The translations under genes were made by a program, and so were the position numbers. Of a stretch of 64,000 nt of DNA, positions 1 to 8,502 are shown piece by piece. The notes beneath the pieces are model-generated. The model was not told where the DNA came from and did no database searches. It worked only from the letters and a program-made list of their open reading frames with translations. The stretch lies in NCBI RefSeq assembly GCF_003201595.1, contig NZ_QJJS01000013.1, forward strand, positions 1-64,000, given 5' to 3'. This DNA comes from Sphaerotilus hippei. Lineage in GTDB: Bacteria > Pseudomonadota > Gammaproteobacteria > Burkholderiales > Burkholderiaceae_C. How positions within the stretch are numbered: position 1 is the first letter of the stretch; the number at the start of each line of letters is the position of its first letter.

Positions 1-145
1 CGGGGGGATCAAGGTGGACAACATCAGGCGGGTGGCCGATGCGGGGGCGGACACCTTCGTGGCGGGCAGCGCGATCTTCAATGCGCCGGACTACCGCCGC
101 GTGATCGACACGATGCGGGCCGAGCTCGCCGAGGGACAGCGATGA
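1..145 (+). CDS. rpe: Ribulose-phosphate 3-epimerase, C-terminal fragment (cbbE/rpe)
   Basis: Only the last 47 codons (reading from base 2) are in the window. The visible residues GGIKVDNI, then [12 protein letters not shown] near the end, match the phosphate-binding C-terminal loop and last helix of ribulose-5-phosphate 3-epimerases, which interconvert ribulose 5-phosphate and xylulose 5-phosphate in the Calvin cycle and pentose phosphate pathway. Its stop codon overlaps the cbbX start (ATGA), so the two are probably translationally coupled. The position inside a cbb operon suggests the cbbE copy rather than a separate housekeeping rpe, but that cannot be proven from this fragment. Confidence 0.85.
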   Translation, partial: GGIKVDNIRRVADAGADTFVAGSAIFNAPDYRRVIDTMRAELAEGQR

Positions 146-1125
146 ACGCACCGCTCTACGCCATTCCCGGGTCGGCTCACCCGCCGGCGTCCGCTCCGGC
201 CGCCGGGACCGTGCCGCGGTCCGATGCCCCCCGCACCGTCGCCGAGGTGCTGGCCGCCAGCCAGGTCGAGGCGGTGATCGACGAGCTCGAGCGTGACCTG
301 ATCGGCCTGGCGCCGGTCAAGCAGCGCATCCGCGACATCGCGGCCCTGCTGGTGATCGACCGGCTGCGCCTGAGCTTCGGCCTCGCGGCGCAGAACCCCA
401 GCCTGCACATGTGCTTCACCGGCAACCCGGGCACGGGCAAGACCACCGTGGCGTTGCGCATGGCCGAGATCCTGCACCGGTTGGGCCATGTGCGCAAAGG
501 CCATGTGGTCAGCGTCACGCGCGACGACCTGGTGGGCCAGTACATCGGCCACACGGCCCCGAAGACCCGCGAGGTGCTGAAGAAGGCCATGGGCGGCGTG
601 CTGTTCATCGACGAGGCCTACTACCTCTACCGTCCCGACAACGAGCGTGACTACGGCCAGGAGTCCATCGAGATCCTGCTGCAGGTGATGGAGAACCAGC
701 GCGACGACCTGGTGGTGATCCTGGCCGGTTACCAGGACCGGATGCAGACCTTCTTCCAGTCCAACCCGGGCATGAGCTCGCGCATCGCCCACCACATCGA
801 GTTTCCGGACTACGCCGCCGCCGAGCTGCTGGAGATCGCCGACCGCATGGTCACGGGCATGAACTACCGCTTCGGCAGCGAGGCCCGCGACAAGATGGCT
901 CATTACCTGAGCCTGAGGATGGGGCAGCCGCATTTCGCCAACGCCCGCAGCGTGCGCAATGCGCTCGACCGTGCCCGCCTGCGCCAGGCCAGCCGGCTGT
1001 TCGCCGATCGCCACCGCGAGCTGAGCCGCGAGGACCTCGTCACCCTGGAGGTGGCGGACCTGGCCGGCAGCCGGGTGTTCGACCTGGCCGCAGCGCCGCC
1101 CCGTCCGGCGACACAGGATTCCTGA
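142..1125 (+). CDS. cbbX: CbbX, AAA+ red-type Rubisco activase
   Basis: A 327-residue AAA+ ATPase that remodels inhibited red-type (form IC) Rubisco by pulling on the large-subunit C-terminus. Walker A GNPGTGKT is at residues 94-101 and Walker B LFIDEA near 154-159. The aromatic pore-loop sequence [11 protein letters not shown], typical of CbbX, lies between them. The first 35 or so residues form a poorly conserved Pro/Ala-rich extension. The ATG overlaps the epimerase stop codon. CbbX rather than CbbQ/CbbO implies that the Rubisco genes, to the left of the window, are red-type; that is inference. Family identity is very secure. Confidence 0.96.
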   Translation: MNAPLYAIPGSAHPPASAPAAGTVPRSDAPRTVAEVLAASQVEAVIDELERDLIGLAPVKQRIRDIAALLVIDRLRLSFGLAAQNPSLHMCFTGNPGTGKTTVALRMAEILHRLGHVRKGHVVSVTRDDLVGQYIGHTAPKTREVLKKAMGGVLFIDEAYYLYRPDNERDYGQESIEILLQVMENQRDDLVVILAGYQDRMQTFFQSNPGMSSRIAHHIEFPDYAAAELLEIADRMVTGMNYRFGSEARDKMAHYLSLRMGQPHFANARSVRNALDRARLRQASRLFADRHRELSREDLVTLEVADLAGSRVFDLAAAPPRPATQDS

Positions 1126-1152
1126 AACGACCGCAGAACCGAGGATGCCGAG

Positions 1153-2211
1153 ATGAACACGACATTGGAGACCTGGCTGGCGACCCAGCCGACCGCACTG
1201 GCCGACGTGCTTCGCCACATCGCCCAGGCCTGCAGCGAGATCGCCCGCCTGTGCGCGCATGGTGCGCTGACGAGCGCCTCCGGGGGCGACGGTGGCCACG
1301 GCCCGGCCGGCGAGGCCAATGTGCACGGCGAGGTGCAGCAGCGGCTCGACGTGCTGGCCGACCGGGCGATGGCCCTGGCGCTGGCCCGCAGCCCGTTCGT
1401 GGCCGGCTGGGCCAGCGAGGAGCAGACGCTGCCCGTGGTCGCCCCGCTGGCCGATCCGGCTGCGCCGTATCTGGTGCTGTTCGATCCGCTGGACGGATCA
1501 TCCAACATCGAGGCCAACATCTCGGTGGGCACGATCTTCTCGGTGCTGCCCCACCTGTTCCGTGGCGCGGCACCGACCGAAGCCGCCTTCCTGCAGCCGG
1601 GGCGTCGCCAGCTGGTGGCGGGTTACGCCCTGTACGGTCCGGCCACGGTGCTGGTACTGACGGTCGGGCAGGGCGTGCTGACCTTCACGCTCGATCCCGT
1701 CGGTGGCCAGTGGCTGCTGACCCGCAGCGCCGTGCAGGTGCCGGCCTGCACGTCGGAGTTCGCGATCAACACGAGCAACCAGCGCTTCTGGGAGAAGCCG
1801 GTGCAGCGCTACGTGGCCGAATGCGTGGCCGGCGAGGACGGACCGCGCTCGCGCCACTTCAACATGCGCTGGGTCGCCAGCCTGGTGGCCGAGGTGCACC
1901 GCATCCTGTCGCGCGGCGGGGTGTTCCTCTACCCGCGTGACCATCGCGAGCCGCGCCGGCCGGGTCGCCTGCGGCTGATGTACGAGGCCGCACCGATGGC
2001 CTGGCTGATGGAGCAGGCCGGCGCCAGCGCCAGCACCGGCACCAGCGAACTGCTCGACATCACGCCCGACACGCTGCACCAGAAGGTGCCGGTCATCCTC
2101 GGCTCGCGCGACGAGGTCGAGCGCATCACGCGCTACCACGCCGATCCGAGCGAGAACGTGTCCTGGCAGCTGTTCAAGACGCGCTCGCTGTTCGTGCAGG
2201 CCCAGCCCTAG
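1153..2211 (+). CDS. cbbF: Class I fructose-1,6-bisphosphatase
   Basis: A 352-residue class I FBPase that hydrolyses fructose 1,6-bisphosphate (and in many autotrophs sedoheptulose 1,7-bisphosphate) in the regenerative phase of the Calvin cycle. The metal-binding motif LFDPLDGSSNIEANIS starts near residue 109, and the substrate-binding stretch GRLRLMYEAAPMA is near residues 270-285, as expected for the family. Length is normal. It begins 27 bases after cbbX with a purine-rich leader (GAGGATGCCGAG) before the ATG. It sits inside the cbb operon, so cbbF rather than gluconeogenic fbp is the sensible name. Confidence 0.95.
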   Translation: MNTTLETWLATQPTALADVLRHIAQACSEIARLCAHGALTSASGGDGGHGPAGEANVHGEVQQRLDVLADRAMALALARSPFVAGWASEEQTLPVVAPLADPAAPYLVLFDPLDGSSNIEANISVGTIFSVLPHLFRGAAPTEAAFLQPGRRQLVAGYALYGPATVLVLTVGQGVLTFTLDPVGGQWLLTRSAVQVPACTSEFAINTSNQRFWEKPVQRYVAECVAGEDGPRSRHFNMRWVASLVAEVHRILSRGGVFLYPRDHREPRRPGRLRLMYEAAPMAWLMEQAGASASTGTSELLDITPDTLHQKVPVILGSRDEVERITRYHADPSENVSWQLFKTRSLFVQAQP

Positions 2212-2342
2212 TCCGGCCCTTCCCGCACGTCCGTCTTCCGCACGGCCCTGGCGCATCGAGCCGGGCCGCCGCATGCACGGATCACCTTGTGCATCCAGGC
2301 GATCCCGTGCCGTCGTCCTTCCAGAACAGCAGAGGCCACGCC

Positions 2343-3218
2343 ATGAGCAAGAGACATCCGATCATCGCCGTCACCGGTTCCAGCGGCGCGGGCACCACCA
2401 CCGTCAAGCGGGTGTTCGAGAACATCTTCCGGCGCGAGGGCATCACCGCGGCGGTCATGGAGGGCGATGCCTTCCACCGCTACACCCGCGTCGAGATGAA
2501 GGAGCGCATCGCCGCGGCCGACCGCGAAGGCCGGCCGATCAGCCACTTCGGCCCGGACAGCAACGAGTGGGAGGCCCTCGAGGGCCAGTTCCGCGACTAT
2601 GGTCGCCAGGGCCGCTGCAAGTCGCGCTTCTACCTGCACAACGACAGGGAGGCACAGCCCCACGGCCAGGAGCCCGGCACCTTCACGCCGTGGCAGGACA
2701 TCGCCGCCGACACCGACCTGCTGTTCTACGAGGGACTGCATGGTTGCGTGAAGACCCCGCAGGTCGACCTGGCTCGCCACGTGGACCTGAAGATCGGCGT
2801 GGTGCCCATCATCAACCTGGAGTGGATCCAGAAGCTGCACCGCGACACCCGCGAGCGGGGCTATTCGACCGAGGCGGTCAGCGACACCATCCTGCGGCGC
2901 ATGCACGACTACGTGCACTACATCTGTCCGCAGTTCGGCGAGACCGACATCAACTTCCAGCGTGTGCCGGTGGTCGACACCAGCAACCCCTTCATCGCCC
3001 GCGACATCCCCACGGCCGGCGAGAGCATGACGGTGATCCGCTTCCGCAACCCGAGCGGCATCGACTTTCCCTACCTGCTGAGCATGATCGACAACGCCTT
3101 CATGAGCCGGGCCAACACCATCGTCGTGCCCGGCGGCAAGATGGACTTGGCGATGCAGCTGATCCTCACGCCGATGATCCTGCGGCTGATGGACATGCGC
3201 CGTGCCCAGCACTCCTGA
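2343..3218 (+). CDS. cbbP: Phosphoribulokinase
   Basis: A 291-residue class I (proteobacterial) phosphoribulokinase, which makes ribulose 1,5-bisphosphate from ribulose 5-phosphate and ATP. The P-loop GSSGAGTTT is at residues 12-20. Further hallmark stretches are EGDAFHRY, FYEGLHG and the C-terminal GGKMDLAMQ. The start was set at the ATG of MSKRHP, which matches the family N-terminus and has AGAGG upstream; an in-frame ATG 54 bases earlier would add an unrelated tail. Enzymes of this type are octameric and activated by NADH. Its presence confirms autotrophic capacity. Confidence 0.97.
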   Translation: MSKRHPIIAVTGSSGAGTTTVKRVFENIFRREGITAAVMEGDAFHRYTRVEMKERIAAADREGRPISHFGPDSNEWEALEGQFRDYGRQGRCKSRFYLHNDREAQPHGQEPGTFTPWQDIAADTDLLFYEGLHGCVKTPQVDLARHVDLKIGVVPIINLEWIQKLHRDTRERGYSTEAVSDTILRRMHDYVHYICPQFGETDINFQRVPVVDTSNPFIARDIPTAGESMTVIRFRNPSGIDFPYLLSMIDNAFMSRANTIVVPGGKMDLAMQLILTPMILRLMDMRRAQHS

Positions 3219-3253
3219 ATCCGAGACCCGAGACCCGAGACGAGGAGACTCCC

Positions 3254-5272
3254 ATGCGCACCGCCCCCCGTTCCCAGGATCTGGCCCATGCCCTGCGCGC
3301 ACTGGCGATGGATGCCGTGCAGCAGGCCGCCTCCGGCCATCCCGGCGCCCCGATGGGCATGGCCGAGATGGCGGTCGCGCTCTGGACCCGCCACCTCAAG
3401 CACGACCCCGCGGATCCGCACTGGCCGGACCGGGACCGCTTCGTGCTGTCCAACGGCCATGCGTCGATGCTGCTCTACGGCCTGCTGCACCTGAGCGGCT
3501 ACGCGCTGCCGATGGAGCAGCTGCGGCGCTTCCGCCAGCGGGGCAGCCTGACGCCGGGCCACCCCGAGGTCGACCACACGCCCGGGGTCGAGACCACGAC
3601 CGGCCCGCTCGGCCAGGGCCTGGCCAACGCGGTGGGCATGGCGCTGGCCGAGAAGCTGCTGGCCGACCGCTACAACCACGACGGCCACACCGTGGTCGAC
3701 CACCGCACCTGGGTCTTCGTCGGCGACGGCTGCCTGATGGAAGGCCTGAGCCAGGAAGCGATCTCGCTGGCCGGCGCGTGGCAGCTGGGCAAGCTGACCG
3801 TGCTGTACGACGACAACGGCATCAGCATCGACGGCCCCGTGCGGGCCTGGTTCGCCGACGACACCGCGGCGCGGTTCCGGGCCTGCGGCTGGTCGGTGAT
3901 CGGCCCGGTCGACGGCCATGATGTCGAGGCCGTCGATGCGGCGCTGCAGCAGGCCCGCCGCAGCGTCGACCGGCCGACGCTGGTGATCTGCCGCACGACC
4001 ATCGGCCGCGGCTCGCCCGCCCGGGCGGGCACGGCCCGGGCCCATGGCGAGCCGCTGGGCGAGGCCGAGATCGAGGCCACCCGGGCCGCGCTGGGCTGGA
4101 CGGCCGCGCCTTTCGAGATCCCGCCGCAGATCGGGGCGGCCTGGGACCAGCGTGAACAGGGCGCCGCTGCGCAGGCGGCCTGGCGGGTCCGCTGGAACGA
4201 CTACCGGCGCGACTGTCCGGCCGATGCGGACGAGCTCGAGCGCCGCCTGCTCGGCCGGCTGCCCGAGGGCTTCGAGATCGACTGGCTGCGTCTGCTCGCC
4301 CGCACCCAGCAGCAGGGCCGCACGCTGGCCAGCCGCAAGGCCTCGCAGCACACGATCGCCGCGCTGGCGCCCCGGCTGCCCGAGCTGCTGGGCGGCTCGG
4401 CCGACCTGACCGGCTCGAACCTGACCGACTGGCCCGACTGCGGTGCGGTGCGTGGTGGCGAGCGGGGCGGGCGCCACATCAACTACGGCGTGCGCGAGTT
4501 CGGCATGGCCGCGGTGATGAACGGCCTGGCGCTGCACGGGGGGTTCATCCCCTTCGGTGGCACCTTCCTGACCTTCAGCGACTACAGCCGCAACGCCATC
4601 CGCATGGCCGCGCTGATGAAGCGCCGCGTCATCCACGTGTTCACGCACGACTCCATCGGCCTGGGCGAGGACGGCCCGACCCACCAGCCGGTGGAGCATG
4701 CCGCGAGCCTGCGCCTGATCCCGGGCCTGGACGTCTGGCGGCCCGGCGACGAGGCCGAGACGGTGGCGGCCTGGGGCCATGCGCTGATGCAGGCCGACCG
4801 CCCGAGCGCGCTGCTGCTGTCGCGCCAGAACCTGCCGGCCCAGCCGCGCGGCCCCGAACAGACCGCGGCGATCCGGCGCGGGGCCTATGTGCTGAGCGAC
4901 CGGCCGCAGGCCGTCGCGGTGCTGATCGCGACCGGCTCGGAGCTGTCGCTGGCCATGGCGGCCCAGCAGCTGCTCGACCAGCAGGGGGTGCCGGTGCGGG
5001 TGGTGTCGATGCCGTCGAGCACGGTGTTCGACCGCCAGGACACGGCGTGGCGGCAGGCGGTGCTGCCCCCCGGGCCGCCCCGCATCGCGGTCGAGGCCGG
5101 GGTCACGCCGCCCTGGGCCGCCTACGGCTGCACGGCGGTGCTGGGGCTGGATCGCTACGGTGAATCCGCTCCGGGCCCCGAGCTGATGCAGGCGCTGGGC
5201 TTCACCGCGGCGCATCTGGTCGAGCTGGTGCGGGCCGAGGTCGCCCGCTGCCCGGCGGGAGTGCCACGATGA
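3254..5272 (+). CDS. cbbT: Transketolase (Calvin cycle)
   Basis: A 672-residue thiamine-diphosphate enzyme transferring two-carbon units between sugar phosphates. The N-terminus reads ASGHPGAPMGMAEMAVALW, the ThDP/Mg motif GDGCLMEGLSQEA begins at residue 157, and the pyrimidine-domain motif HDSIGLGEDGPTHQP and the C-terminal GSELSLAM are as in canonical transketolases. The start was chosen at the ATG preceded by GAGGAG; the open frame continues about 980 bases upstream in shadow of cbbP but has no support there. Its last four bases overlap the cbbZ start (ATGA). Confidence 0.96.
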   Translation: MRTAPRSQDLAHALRALAMDAVQQAASGHPGAPMGMAEMAVALWTRHLKHDPADPHWPDRDRFVLSNGHASMLLYGLLHLSGYALPMEQLRRFRQRGSLTPGHPEVDHTPGVETTTGPLGQGLANAVGMALAEKLLADRYNHDGHTVVDHRTWVFVGDGCLMEGLSQEAISLAGAWQLGKLTVLYDDNGISIDGPVRAWFADDTAARFRACGWSVIGPVDGHDVEAVDAALQQARRSVDRPTLVICRTTIGRGSPARAGTARAHGEPLGEAEIEATRAALGWTAAPFEIPPQIGAAWDQREQGAAAQAAWRVRWNDYRRDCPADADELERRLLGRLPEGFEIDWLRLLARTQQQGRTLASRKASQHTIAALAPRLPELLGGSADLTGSNLTDWPDCGAVRGGERGGRHINYGVREFGMAAVMNGLALHGGFIPFGGTFLTFSDYSRNAIRMAALMKRRVIHVFTHDSIGLGEDGPTHQPVEHAASLRLIPGLDVWRPGDEAETVAAWGHALMQADRPSALLLSRQNLPAQPRGPEQTAAIRRGAYVLSDRPQAVAVLIATGSELSLAMAAQQLLDQQGVPVRVVSMPSSTVFDRQDTAWRQAVLPPGPPRIAVEAGVTPPWAAYGCTAVLGLDRYGESAPGPELMQALGFTAAHLVELVRAEVARCPAGVPR

Positions 5273-5973
5273 GCGGCCCCTACACGCTGATCAGCTTCGA
5301 CCTCGATGGCACGCTGGTCGACACCGCCGGCGAGATCGCCGAGGCGGCCAACCGCACGCTGGCCGAGTTCGGCGTGCCGCGCCAGGACGAGGCCTTCGTG
5401 CGCGGCTTCATCGGCGCGGGCACCCGGCAGATGATGCTGCGGCTGATGGCCCACCTGCTGCTGCGTGATCCGGCGCTGGCCGGACGGCTGCGCGCCGAGC
5501 GGGTGCTCGAGCGGCTGGAGGTGCACTACGGCCAGACCGTGGGCACCTCGGCCCGGGTCTATGCCGGTGCGCACGAGGCCCTGGCGGGCCTGCGCCAGGC
5601 CGGCCTGCGGCTGGCCTGCGTGACCAACAAGGAGCACCGCTTCGCACTGCGGGTGCTGCAGGCCACCGGGCTGGCGGAGCGGCTCGACGTCGTCATCGGC
5701 GGGGACACGCTGGCGCGCCACAAGCCCGATCCGCTGCCGCTGCGGCAGGTGATGGCGCAGTTCGGGGCTGAGCCGCACCAGACGGCCCATGTCGGCGACT
5801 CCTCGATCGACGTCGAGGCCGCGCGGGCCGCCGGGGTGCAGGCCTGGGCCGTGCCCTGGGGCTACAACGCCGGCCAGCCGATCGAGGCCGCCGGCCCGCA
5901 CCGCATCTTCCACAGCCTGCCCGAGGTCGCGGCCCATGTGCTGGCGCCGCCCCGCGTGGCGCAGGCCGCCTGA
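5269..5973 (+). CDS. cbbZ: Phosphoglycolate phosphatase
   Basis: A 234-residue HAD-superfamily phosphatase that removes phosphate from 2-phosphoglycolate, the product of Rubisco oxygenation. The HAD motif [12 protein letters not shown] supplies the nucleophile and acid/base Asp at residues 11 and 13, motif II is VTNKE, and motifs III/IV are KPDPLPL with [12 protein letters not shown]. The start overlaps the cbbT stop. Context (a cbb operon) separates it from the housekeeping gph paralogue, which the sequence alone could not. Confidence 0.92.
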   Translation: MSGPYTLISFDLDGTLVDTAGEIAEAANRTLAEFGVPRQDEAFVRGFIGAGTRQMMLRLMAHLLLRDPALAGRLRAERVLERLEVHYGQTVGTSARVYAGAHEALAGLRQAGLRLACVTNKEHRFALRVLQATGLAERLDVVIGGDTLARHKPDPLPLRQVMAQFGAEPHQTAHVGDSSIDVEAARAAGVQAWAVPWGYNAGQPIEAAGPHRIFHSLPEVAAHVLAPPRVAQAA

Positions 5974-6005
5974 GCGACTTCCCGTTCTCTCCAAGGAGCG
6001 ATCCC

Positions 6006-7043
6006 ATGGCCCTGATCTCGCTGCGTCAGCTGCTCGACCACGCCGCCGAGCACCACTACGGCGTGCCCGCCTTCAACGTCAACAACCTGGAGCAGGTCCA
6101 GGCCATCATGGAGGCGGCCCAGGCGACGATGAGCCCCGTCATCCTGCAGGCCTCGGCCGGCGCCCGGCAGTACGCCGGCGAGGCCTATCTGCGCCACCTG
6201 GTGCGGGCGGCCATCGAGAGCCATCCCGACCTGCCGGTCGTGCTGCACCAGGACCATGGCGCGTCGCCGTCGGTGTGCCTGCAGGCCATGCGCTCGGGGT
6301 TCTCCAGCGTGATGATGGACGGCTCGCTGCTGGAGGATGCCCGCACGCCGGCCCCGGCCTCGTACAACCTCGAGGTCACCGCCCAGGTCTGCCGCATGGC
6401 TCATGCGGTGGGCGTGTCGGTGGAGGGGGAGCTGGGCTGCCTCGGTTCGCTCGAGACGGGCGAGGCCGGCGAGGAGGACGGCGTCGGCGCGGCCGGCCAG
6501 CTCACGCACCGGCAGATGCTGACCGATCCGGCCGAGGCGAAGGACTTCGTCGCCCGCACCGGCGTCGATGCGCTGGCCATCGCCATCGGCACCAGCCACG
6601 GGGCCTACAAGTTCACCCGCCCGCCCACCGGCGACCTGCTGGCGATCGAGCGCATCGCGCAGATCCACGCCGCGGTGCCCGACACCCACCTGGTGATGCA
6701 CGGCTCGTCGAGCGTGCCGCAGGAGTGGCTGGCCATCATCCGGGCCCATGGCGGGGACATCCGGCCGACCTACGGCGTGCCGGTCGAGGAGATCGTGCGC
6801 GGCATCGCCAGCGGCGTGCGCAAGGTCAACATCGACACCGACATCCGCCTGGTGATGACCGGGGCGATGCGCCAGCTGCTGGCGCTGCAGCCCGCCGAGT
6901 TCGATCCGCGCAAGGCACTGGCCGCCGCCCGCCAGGCCGCGCGCGGCCTGTGCGAGTCCCGCTTCGAGGCCTTCGGCTGTGCCGGCATGGCCGAGCGCAT
7001 CCGCCCCGTGCCGCTCGAGGCGATGGTGCAGCGTGACCGCTGA
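6006..7043 (+). CDS. cbbA: Class II fructose-bisphosphate aldolase (Calvin cycle)
   Basis: A 345-residue zinc-dependent class II aldolase (CbbA subgroup), condensing dihydroxyacetone phosphate with glyceraldehyde 3-phosphate or erythrose 4-phosphate. The N-terminal [13 protein letters not shown], the HQDHG zinc-site region (His81, His84), the loop [14 protein letters not shown], and HGSSSVPQ with NIDTD near the C-terminus are family hallmarks. A good ribosome site AAGGAG precedes the ATG. In Cupriavidus necator cbbA is the last cbb gene after cbbG and cbbK; here it follows cbbZ directly. Confidence 0.95.
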   Translation: MALISLRQLLDHAAEHHYGVPAFNVNNLEQVQAIMEAAQATMSPVILQASAGARQYAGEAYLRHLVRAAIESHPDLPVVLHQDHGASPSVCLQAMRSGFSSVMMDGSLLEDARTPAPASYNLEVTAQVCRMAHAVGVSVEGELGCLGSLETGEAGEEDGVGAAGQLTHRQMLTDPAEAKDFVARTGVDALAIAIGTSHGAYKFTRPPTGDLLAIERIAQIHAAVPDTHLVMHGSSSVPQEWLAIIRAHGGDIRPTYGVPVEEIVRGIASGVRKVNIDTDIRLVMTGAMRQLLALQPAEFDPRKALAAARQAARGLCESRFEAFGCAGMAERIRPVPLEAMVQRDR

Positions 7044-7053
7044 GGGCCCGGGC

Positions 7054-7878
7054 ATGCTGCGGGCGCTGATCTGGGATGTCGACGGCACCATCGCCGAGAC
7101 CGAGCTCGACGGCCATCGGGTCGCCTTCAACCTGGCGTTCAAGGAGTTCGGCCTGTGCTGGCGCTGGGGACGGGCCCGTTACCTCGAGCTGCTGCAGGTC
7201 ACCGGGGGCCGGGAGCGCCTGCTGCACGATCTGGCGCAGCGCCCGCCGTCGCAGGTGCCTGCCGGTGCCGTCGAGCGGGAGCGGTTGGTGCGTGCGCTGC
7301 ACCAGCGCAAGAACCAGCTGTATGCGCAGCGGGTGGCCCGGGGGGAGGTCCGGGCCCGCCCGGGCGTGCTGGCGCTGATGGCGCAGGCCCGCGCCGCGGG
7401 ACTGCAGCAGGCGATCGCGACGACGACCAGCCGCGGCAATGTGCAGGCGCTGATGAGCAGCCTGCTGGGCGAGCGCTGGAGGGCGGGTTTCGCGGCGGTG
7501 GTCTGCGGCGAGGACGTCGAGCGCAAGAAGCCCGATCCGCAGGTCTACCACCAGGCGCTGGCGCAGCTCGGGGTGGCCGCACACGAGGCGCTGGCGCTCG
7601 AGGACTCGGCCCCGGGCCTGGCGGCGGCCGTCGCTGCAGGCGTGCCGGTGCTGCTGACCCGCAGCGCGGCCGGTGCCGTGGGGCCGATGCCCGCGGCGCT
7701 GGCCGAGGGCGGGGATCTGGAGGGTGAGTTCCACGGCCCGGCCGGGGCCTGGCCGGGGGGCGCGCAGCTGCTGATCGCACTGCAGGCGCACTGGCCGGGC
7801 CTGCCGACGGCCGATGGCCCCGCGGGGCACGAGGCCCCGGCCACCCGCGCCGGCCCGTGGCTCAGCGCACCTTGTTGA
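7054..7878 (+). CDS. cbbY: CbbY-type HAD phosphatase
   Basis: A 274-residue HAD hydrolase of the CbbY group, which includes the red-type Rubisco metabolite-repair enzyme that degrades xylulose 1,5-bisphosphate. The HAD motif IWDVDGTIAETE gives Asp8 and Asp10, TTTSRGN is motif II, and KKPDPQVY with ALEDSAPGL forms motifs III and IV. The ATG was chosen as the family N-terminus; a GTG at 7033, overlapping the cbbA end, is an alternative. The C-terminal 30 or so residues are Gly/Ala/Pro-rich and overlap the convergent repressor gene by 17 bases. CbbY fits with CbbX and a red-type Rubisco. Confidence 0.9.
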   Translation: MLRALIWDVDGTIAETELDGHRVAFNLAFKEFGLCWRWGRARYLELLQVTGGRERLLHDLAQRPPSQVPAGAVERERLVRALHQRKNQLYAQRVARGEVRARPGVLALMAQARAAGLQQAIATTTSRGNVQALMSSLLGERWRAGFAAVVCGEDVERKKPDPQVYHQALAQLGVAAHEALALEDSAPGLAAAVAAGVPVLLTRSAAGAVGPMPAALAEGGDLEGEFHGPAGAWPGGAQLLIALQAHWPGLPTADGPAGHEAPATRAGPWLSAPC

Positions 7879-8152
7879 GCAGGGTCTGGACCTCTTCGAG
7901 CATCTCGCCCAGGATCGGGCCCTGTGCCTCGGTCATGCCCAGGCGCTGCTGCAGCTCCTGCTGCATGAAGCACACCGTCATGCGCACGTAGGCGCTGTCG
8001 AGGGCGTTGCGCACGGCCGCCATCTGGCTGGCGATGTCCAGGCAGGGCTCGCCCCCTTCGATCATGCGCTGGATGCCACGCAGCTGCCCTTCGGCCCGCT
8101 TGAGGCGGTTCAGCAGGTCGGTGCGCGATTTTTCATCCTGGAGTTGAGCCAT
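7862..8152 (-). CDS. CsoR/RcnR/FrmR-family (DUF156) transcriptional repressor
   Basis: A 96-residue all-helical repressor of the CsoR/RcnR/FrmR family. The DNA-binding start RTDLLNRLKRAEGQLRGIQR and the sensing helix MAAVRNALDSAYVRM are clear. Two cysteines are seen, one in GGEPCLD and one in MTVCF, 24 residues further on. Aligned with E. coli FrmR, the second Cys falls one residue before the position of the ligand His, which is Phe here. The usual Cu, Ni or formaldehyde signatures are therefore absent and a thiol-based sensor is possible (inference). The start was set at MAQLQDEK. It is the last gene of the efflux operon to its right, so autoregulation is likely. Confidence 0.85.
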   Translation of the reverse strand: MAQLQDEKSRTDLLNRLKRAEGQLRGIQRMIEGGEPCLDIASQMAAVRNALDSAYVRMTVCFMQQELQQRLGMTEAQGPILGEMLEEVQTLLNKVR

Positions 8153-8237
8153 GGTGCAGGGGTCCGACTTCTTGTGGGGGGCTGGGAAGTCGGTCATTTT
8201 GTCCGCTGCGCCCGGGTTGCGTGCACACGCTGACGAA

Positions 8238-8465
8238 TTACTTGCAAGGACAAGGGCCGGACTGTTCCGGAATGCCCATTTTTTTCAGCATCCAGCCCAG
8301 CGGGCAGACGTCGGTGAAGCCGAACTGCAGCAGATTGGCCCCGACGAAAGCCGTGAAAGCCAGTGCCCACTTGCTGAAGAACAGCGGGCTGCCCTCGATG
8401 CCGAGGGCCAGCGAGATCAGGATGAAACTGCCCGCGAAGATGCGGATGAGGCGGTCGACGGTCAT
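8238..8465 (-). CDS. DUF2892 (YgaP-like membrane domain) small protein
   Basis: A 75-residue protein with two hydrophobic segments (about residues 7-25 and 32-50) and the family motif FTDVCPLGWMLKKMG, as in DUF2892 proteins and the membrane part of the sulfurtransferase YgaP. The start was set at MTVDRLIRIF, which has AGGAG eight bases upstream. The tail ends in CPCK. It lies 37 bases after the RND permease and 85 bases before the repressor gene in one apparent operon. DUF2892 proteins often accompany sulfur-handling genes, which hints at sulfur stress but does not prove it. Confidence 0.85.
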   Translation of the reverse strand: MTVDRLIRIFAGSFILISLALGIEGSPLFFSKWALAFTAFVGANLLQFGFTDVCPLGWMLKKMGIPEQSGPCPCK

Positions 8466-8502
8466 GGCGAAAGCTCCTGGTTGCAAGGGGGAAGGGGTGA
8501 GT

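Noticed and set aside
91..1326. Long open frame on the - strand opposite cbbX (411 codons).
   Set aside because: High-GC shadow frame. Its composition is His/Ala/Arg/Gly-rich without any known motif, and it lies antisense to a well-supported gene.
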